Positions 60,723 to 64,000 of a stretch of DNA of 64,000 nucleotides are shown one piece after another. Positions within the stretch are counted from its first letter, which is position 1, and each line of letters opens with the position of its first letter. The DNA lies in the NCBI RefSeq assembly GCF_036320965.1, contig NC_092289.1:23527778-23591777 (forward strand), given 5' to 3'. The position numbers and the translations under genes are program-made. The notes under the pieces are model-generated. The model had not been told where the DNA came from. It saw only the letters and a list, made by a program, of their open reading frames with translations, and did no database searches. Source of the DNA: Panulirus ornatus (Eukaryota > Arthropoda > Malacostraca > Decapoda > Palinuridae).

Positions 60723-62164
60723 TAAAATAAATGTAAAACACACCATAAGTTAATGACTGGCTTGCCACTTCAGGCTGTGTAGATATCTGAGATGCCAATG
60801 CACTTCATGCTATACCTTTAAGATCATTATTGAAAACATATCCCAGTTACTTTAAATCTTATGGTAAATAAACATAAGGATCTATCTTGATATACAACAA
60901 ATATTCTCAAAAAAAAATCTAGCTCTCTATATCTCTGATGCCTCAATCAAAGAAAATTAACCACATCAGACAATGAGAAACCTTTTGCAATTGCCCACAA
61001 CTTGGTGCCTTATGCCTTACCAAGAGCTAAAATCATTCTCATTTTTATATAAGAAATATTGTACATATGTTGCATTTGAAGCATATGGGGTAAAAACCAT
61101 GAAAAGGTCTGTGGGTCCTGGATGTTGATAGGGAGCAGTGGTTTCAGTGCATTACATATGACAGCTAGAGAATGGATGTGAGCAGCTGTGCCCTTCCTTT
61201 GTTCCTGATGCTGCCTCACTACACCAGGAAAAGTTGATGAAGTATGAAGGAAAAACAAATACATGAACTTCCTGCATATTTGGACATCATCAACAGCAAT
61301 ACTTCAATACAATGAAAGTAACTACAAAAACCTATCTTAGTTATTGCTTCTGTGGAAATATTTGAAAGGGATATACAATGGCCTGTTACATTTTCAACAC
61401 ATGAAATATGTGACTTGCTACATCGTGGGTCTTCTAGTGTGTACATACATATAACAATGCCTAACAAGTTAATCTTTAGTTGAGTAAATGAAGTACCGTC
61501 AACAGTATCTGGCTGGCCTCTTGACCTGCCATGTGGTGAAGAATGCTGAAGAATTTAGTGCCCAGTCATCTGTCAGACAACTATTCATGAAAAGGAGGTA
61601 ATTATGATGCTTTCCAGTTATATGTTACCATTATGCACTGAACAGGGAAACATATGTGATAAAATAGCTGCATGCATCATTCCAAACACCTGCATGTACC
61701 TCGTACTGATGATACCATCATTTCAAATTTGTTTCTGGTCTGAAGTCATGTGAATCTTCCTCCCATGATGATACACATAATCTTCAATCACACCACTCTA
61801 ATGGCATTTGACACTACCAAAGAGGCTTCAAAGTAAACCTTCACTGTAGCACTTTGATTCTGAATGCTGCCATGCCACTCTAATGGCATTTGGCAGTGCT
61901 GACTTGGAGTTAGTAACATGGACTACTTTAATCCCATCTGTAGAATGAGTTCTCTTATGCACTTTCCTTGACAGTTAAGACACAACTGGGGAGGAAGGCA
62001 TGTCAACCACACAAAAATGTGGGAGAGTCAGGTTATGTACAATGGCCTTTGGACTTCAATTGGCCTCACATGAACTCCTAACATGTCACCGACAGTCAAA
62101 GGGTTACCCGGCAAGACCATGGTTAGTTATTACAGAAAAGGAAAAATATTTATTACTGTGGTGT

Positions 62165-62333
62165 GATTATAGATGGTTGCCTTCTCCCACATCAGTGAGG
62201 TAGCACCAGTAAACAAAAGAAGAATGGCCAGGTGAGGATATTCCCTCAAAGGCCCAGTCCTCTGTCTGTTCTTAACGCTACCTCGCTATCGCGGGAAATG
62301 GCGAATAGTATGAAAGAAAGATATATATATATA
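62165..62333 (+). mobile_element. SINE-like repeat, family S copy 2 (5' truncated)
   Basis: It carries only the 3' half: CAGGTGAGGATATTCCCTCA, GGCCCAGTCCTCTGT and AACGCTACCTCGCTATCGCG, then a short purine tail and (TA)n. Confidence 0.65.
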
Positions 62334-62574
62334 TGTAGGGGAGAAAGAATACTTCCCATGTATTTCCTGTGTGTCATAGAAGGTGACTAAAAGGGGAGAG
62401 AGCAGGGGGGCTGTAAATCCTCCCCTCCCATTTTGAATTGTCCAAAAAAGGCACATAGAAGGGGGCCAAGTTAGGATATTCCCTCTAAGGCTCAGTCCTC
62501 TGTTCTTAATGCTACCTCGCTAACATGGGAAATGGCAAATATGTATGAAAACAAAAAATATATATATATGTATA
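62334..62574 (+). mobile_element. SINE-like repeat, family S copy 3
   Basis: A complete unit: GGGGAGAAAGAATACTTCCC at the 5' end, CCTCCCCTCCCATTTTGAAT in the middle, CAGTCCTCTGTTCTTAATGC and ACCTCGCTAACATGGGAAAT at the 3' end, then a short A-rich run and (TA)n. Confidence 0.72.
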
Positions 62575-62712
62575 TAATACATTCCCCCCTATTAGAAATT
62601 GAAATATAAGGAGGGGAGGGTTTCCAGCCCCCACTCAGGCCCCCTTTAGTTGCCTTCTTCAACACACAGGAGTATGTGGGAAGTATATGTCTGTGTATGC
62701 ATATGTTAATAT
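62575..62712 (-). mobile_element. SINE-like repeat, family S copy 4, inverted 5' half
   Basis: Read on the minus strand, it carries the 5' half of the unit (CTTCCCACATACTCCTGTGT, GAAGGCAACTAAAGGGGGCC, CTGGAAACCCTCCCC). It is the only inverted member of the cluster. Confidence 0.6.
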
Positions 62713-62715
62713 ATT

Positions 62716-62949
62716 ATACCTGGGGAAAGGGGAGAAAGAATACTTCCCACGTATTCCTGCGTGTCGTAGAAGGCGACTAAAAGGGAGGGAGCGGGGGGCT
62801 GGAAATCCTCCCCTCTCAATTTTTTTTTATTTTCCAAAAGAAGGAACAGAGAAGGAGGCCAGGTGAGAATATTCCCTCAATGGCCCAGTCCTCTGTTCTT
62901 AACGCTACCTCGCTAACGCGGGAAATGGCGAATCGTTTGAAAAAAAAAG

Positions 62950-62989
<40 letters not shown>
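62716..62989 (+). mobile_element. SINE-like repeat, family S copy 5
   Basis: A complete unit from CCTGGGGAAAGGGGAG to GGGAAATGGCGAATCG plus A-rich and (TA)n tail. It contains an internal T-rich stretch of about 10 bases. Confidence 0.75.
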
Positions 62990-62993
<4 letters not shown>

Positions 62994-63222
62994 GGGGATA
63001 GGGGAGAAAGAATACTTCCCACGTATTCCCTGCGTGTCGTAGAAGGCGACTAAAAGGGAAGGGAGCGGGGGGCTGGAAATCCTCCCCTCTCGTTTTTTTT
63101 TTTTTTTTTTTTTCCAAAAGAAGGAACAGAGAAGAGGTCCAGGTGAGGATATTCCCTCAAAGGCCCAGTCCTCTGTTCTTAACGCTACCTCGCTATCGCG
63201 GGAAATAGCGAATAGTATGAAA

Positions 63223-63268
<46 letters not shown>
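62990..63268 (+). mobile_element. SINE-like repeat, family S copy 6
   Basis: A complete unit from CCCTGGGGATAGGGGAG to GGGAAATAGCGAATAG, then about 20 A and a (TA)n array that abuts the LINE reverse transcriptase. It is nearly identical to copy 5, which points to recent activity or duplication. Confidence 0.75.
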
Positions 63269-63274
<6 letters not shown>

Positions 63275-64000
63275 GGTATTGCAGTGGAATTTATTAAAAA
63301 AGGGGGTGACTGTATTGTTGACTGGTTGGTAAGGTTATTTAATGTATGTATGACTCATGGTGAGGTGCCTGAGGATTGGCGGAATGCGTGCATAGTGCCA
63401 TTGTACAAAGGCAAAGGTGGATAAGAGTGAGTGCTCAAATTACAGAGGTATAAGTTTGTTGAGTATTCCTGGCAAATTGTATGGGAGGGTATTGATTGAG
63501 AGGGTGAAGGCATGTACAGAGCATCAGATTGGGGAAGAGCAGTGTGGTTTCAGAAGTGGTAGAGGATGTGTGGATCAGGTGTTTGCTTTGAAGAATGTAT
63601 GTGAGAAATACTTAGAAAAGCAAATGGATTTGTATGTAGCATTTATGGATCGGGAGAAGGCATATGATAGAGTTGATAGAGATGCTCTGTGGAAGGTATT
63701 AAGAATATATGGTGTGGGAGGCAAGTTGTTAGAAGCAGTGAAAAGTTTTTATCGAGGATGTAAGGCATGTGTACGTGTAGGAAGAGACGAAAGTGATTGG
63801 TTCTCAGTGAATGTAGGTTTGCGGCAGGGGTGTGTGATGTCTCCATGGTTGTTTAATTTGTTTATGGATGGGGTTGTTAGGGAGGTAAATGCAAGAGTTT
63901 TGGAAAGAGGGGCAAGGATGAAGTCTGTTGGGGATGAAAGAGCTTGGGAAGTGAGTCAGTTGTTGTTCGCTGATGATACAGCGCTGGTGGCTGATTCATG
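63269..64000 (+). pseudogene. LINE reverse transcriptase, 5'-truncated, runs off the window
   Basis: From 63269 the plus strand encodes a non-LTR retrotransposon reverse transcriptase. It starts LDGIAVEFIKKGGD and continues through HGEVPEDWRNACIVPLYKGK, then one extra base near 63417-63422 shifts the frame. After that it is open to the window end: NYRGISLLSIPGKLYGR, EEQCGFRSGRGCVDQV, a palm motif region AFMDREKAYDRVDRDALW, the GLRQGCVMSPWLFNLFMDG motif and the catalytic FADD box at about 63972. The thumb and C-terminal part lie beyond 64000. N-terminal endonuclease sequence is absent: the element begins directly at a (TA)n array, as after 5' truncation or insertion. Few defects suggest a fairly young copy. 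The wording is of the endonuclease-reverse transcriptase type common in invertebrate LINEs; the clade is not certain. A related 3' end lies at 56818-57331. Confidence 0.9.

Larger units (their letters stand above)
57690..62160. other. AT-rich sequence with dispersed repeat R1
   Basis: No exon or RNA gene seen. CCACTCTAATGGCATTTG recurs at 61794 and 61875. Confidence 0.45.

Overview
The window looks like nuclear DNA of an invertebrate, most likely a decapod crustacean. I infer this from the very high density of long dinucleotide and trinucleotide arrays, degraded Jockey-like, L2/CR1-like and endonuclease-type LINE fragments with arthropod-style wording, and huge repeat-filled introns. I cannot name the species. 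There is no prokaryotic gene organisation, CRISPR array or operon.

The only well-supported host gene signal is on the minus strand. Exon 1 at 53.5 kb has an in-frame upstream stop, a good start context, a textbook signal peptide and a consensus donor in phase 1. A 261-nt exon at 5.14-5.40 kb has a clear branch point, acceptor and donor and is phase 1 at both ends. Between them a 54-nt phase 1-1 candidate exon lies at 44.3 kb, and two 12-nt candidate microexons (49.6 and 31.6 kb) fit the same phase. My working model is one secreted or cell-surface protein gene running from about 53.9 kb down to and beyond 5.1 kb, with introns of many kilobases. The joining of the exons is inference. A further GC-rich candidate exon lies upstream at 54.7 kb on the same strand.

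Layout: 0-9 kb holds old LINE remnants (an unassigned 3' family, an L2-like 3' end and a long Jockey-like copy), a 16-bp minisatellite, the 261-nt exon and a G-rich minisatellite. 9-32 kb is repeat-dense: microsatellites, several minisatellites, a Jockey-like copy interrupted by an L2-like tail, and L2-like RT remnants. 33-53 kb is AT-rich, mostly unique and intron-like, with a few local duplications and a tRNA-Gly-like SINE between two AT arrays. 54-57 kb holds the upstream exon candidate, a tRNA-like SINE and the 3' end of an endonuclease-type LINE. 57-62 kb is AT-rich with one small dispersed repeat family. 62.2-63.3 kb is a cluster of one SINE-like family linked by TA arrays, followed directly by a LINE reverse transcriptase that is open to the window end apart from one frameshift.

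The most interesting relationship is that the SINE-like family ends in a tail resembling the 3' end of the endonuclease-type LINE, suggesting a SINE-LINE partnership. I did not find a clearly new multi-gene system.
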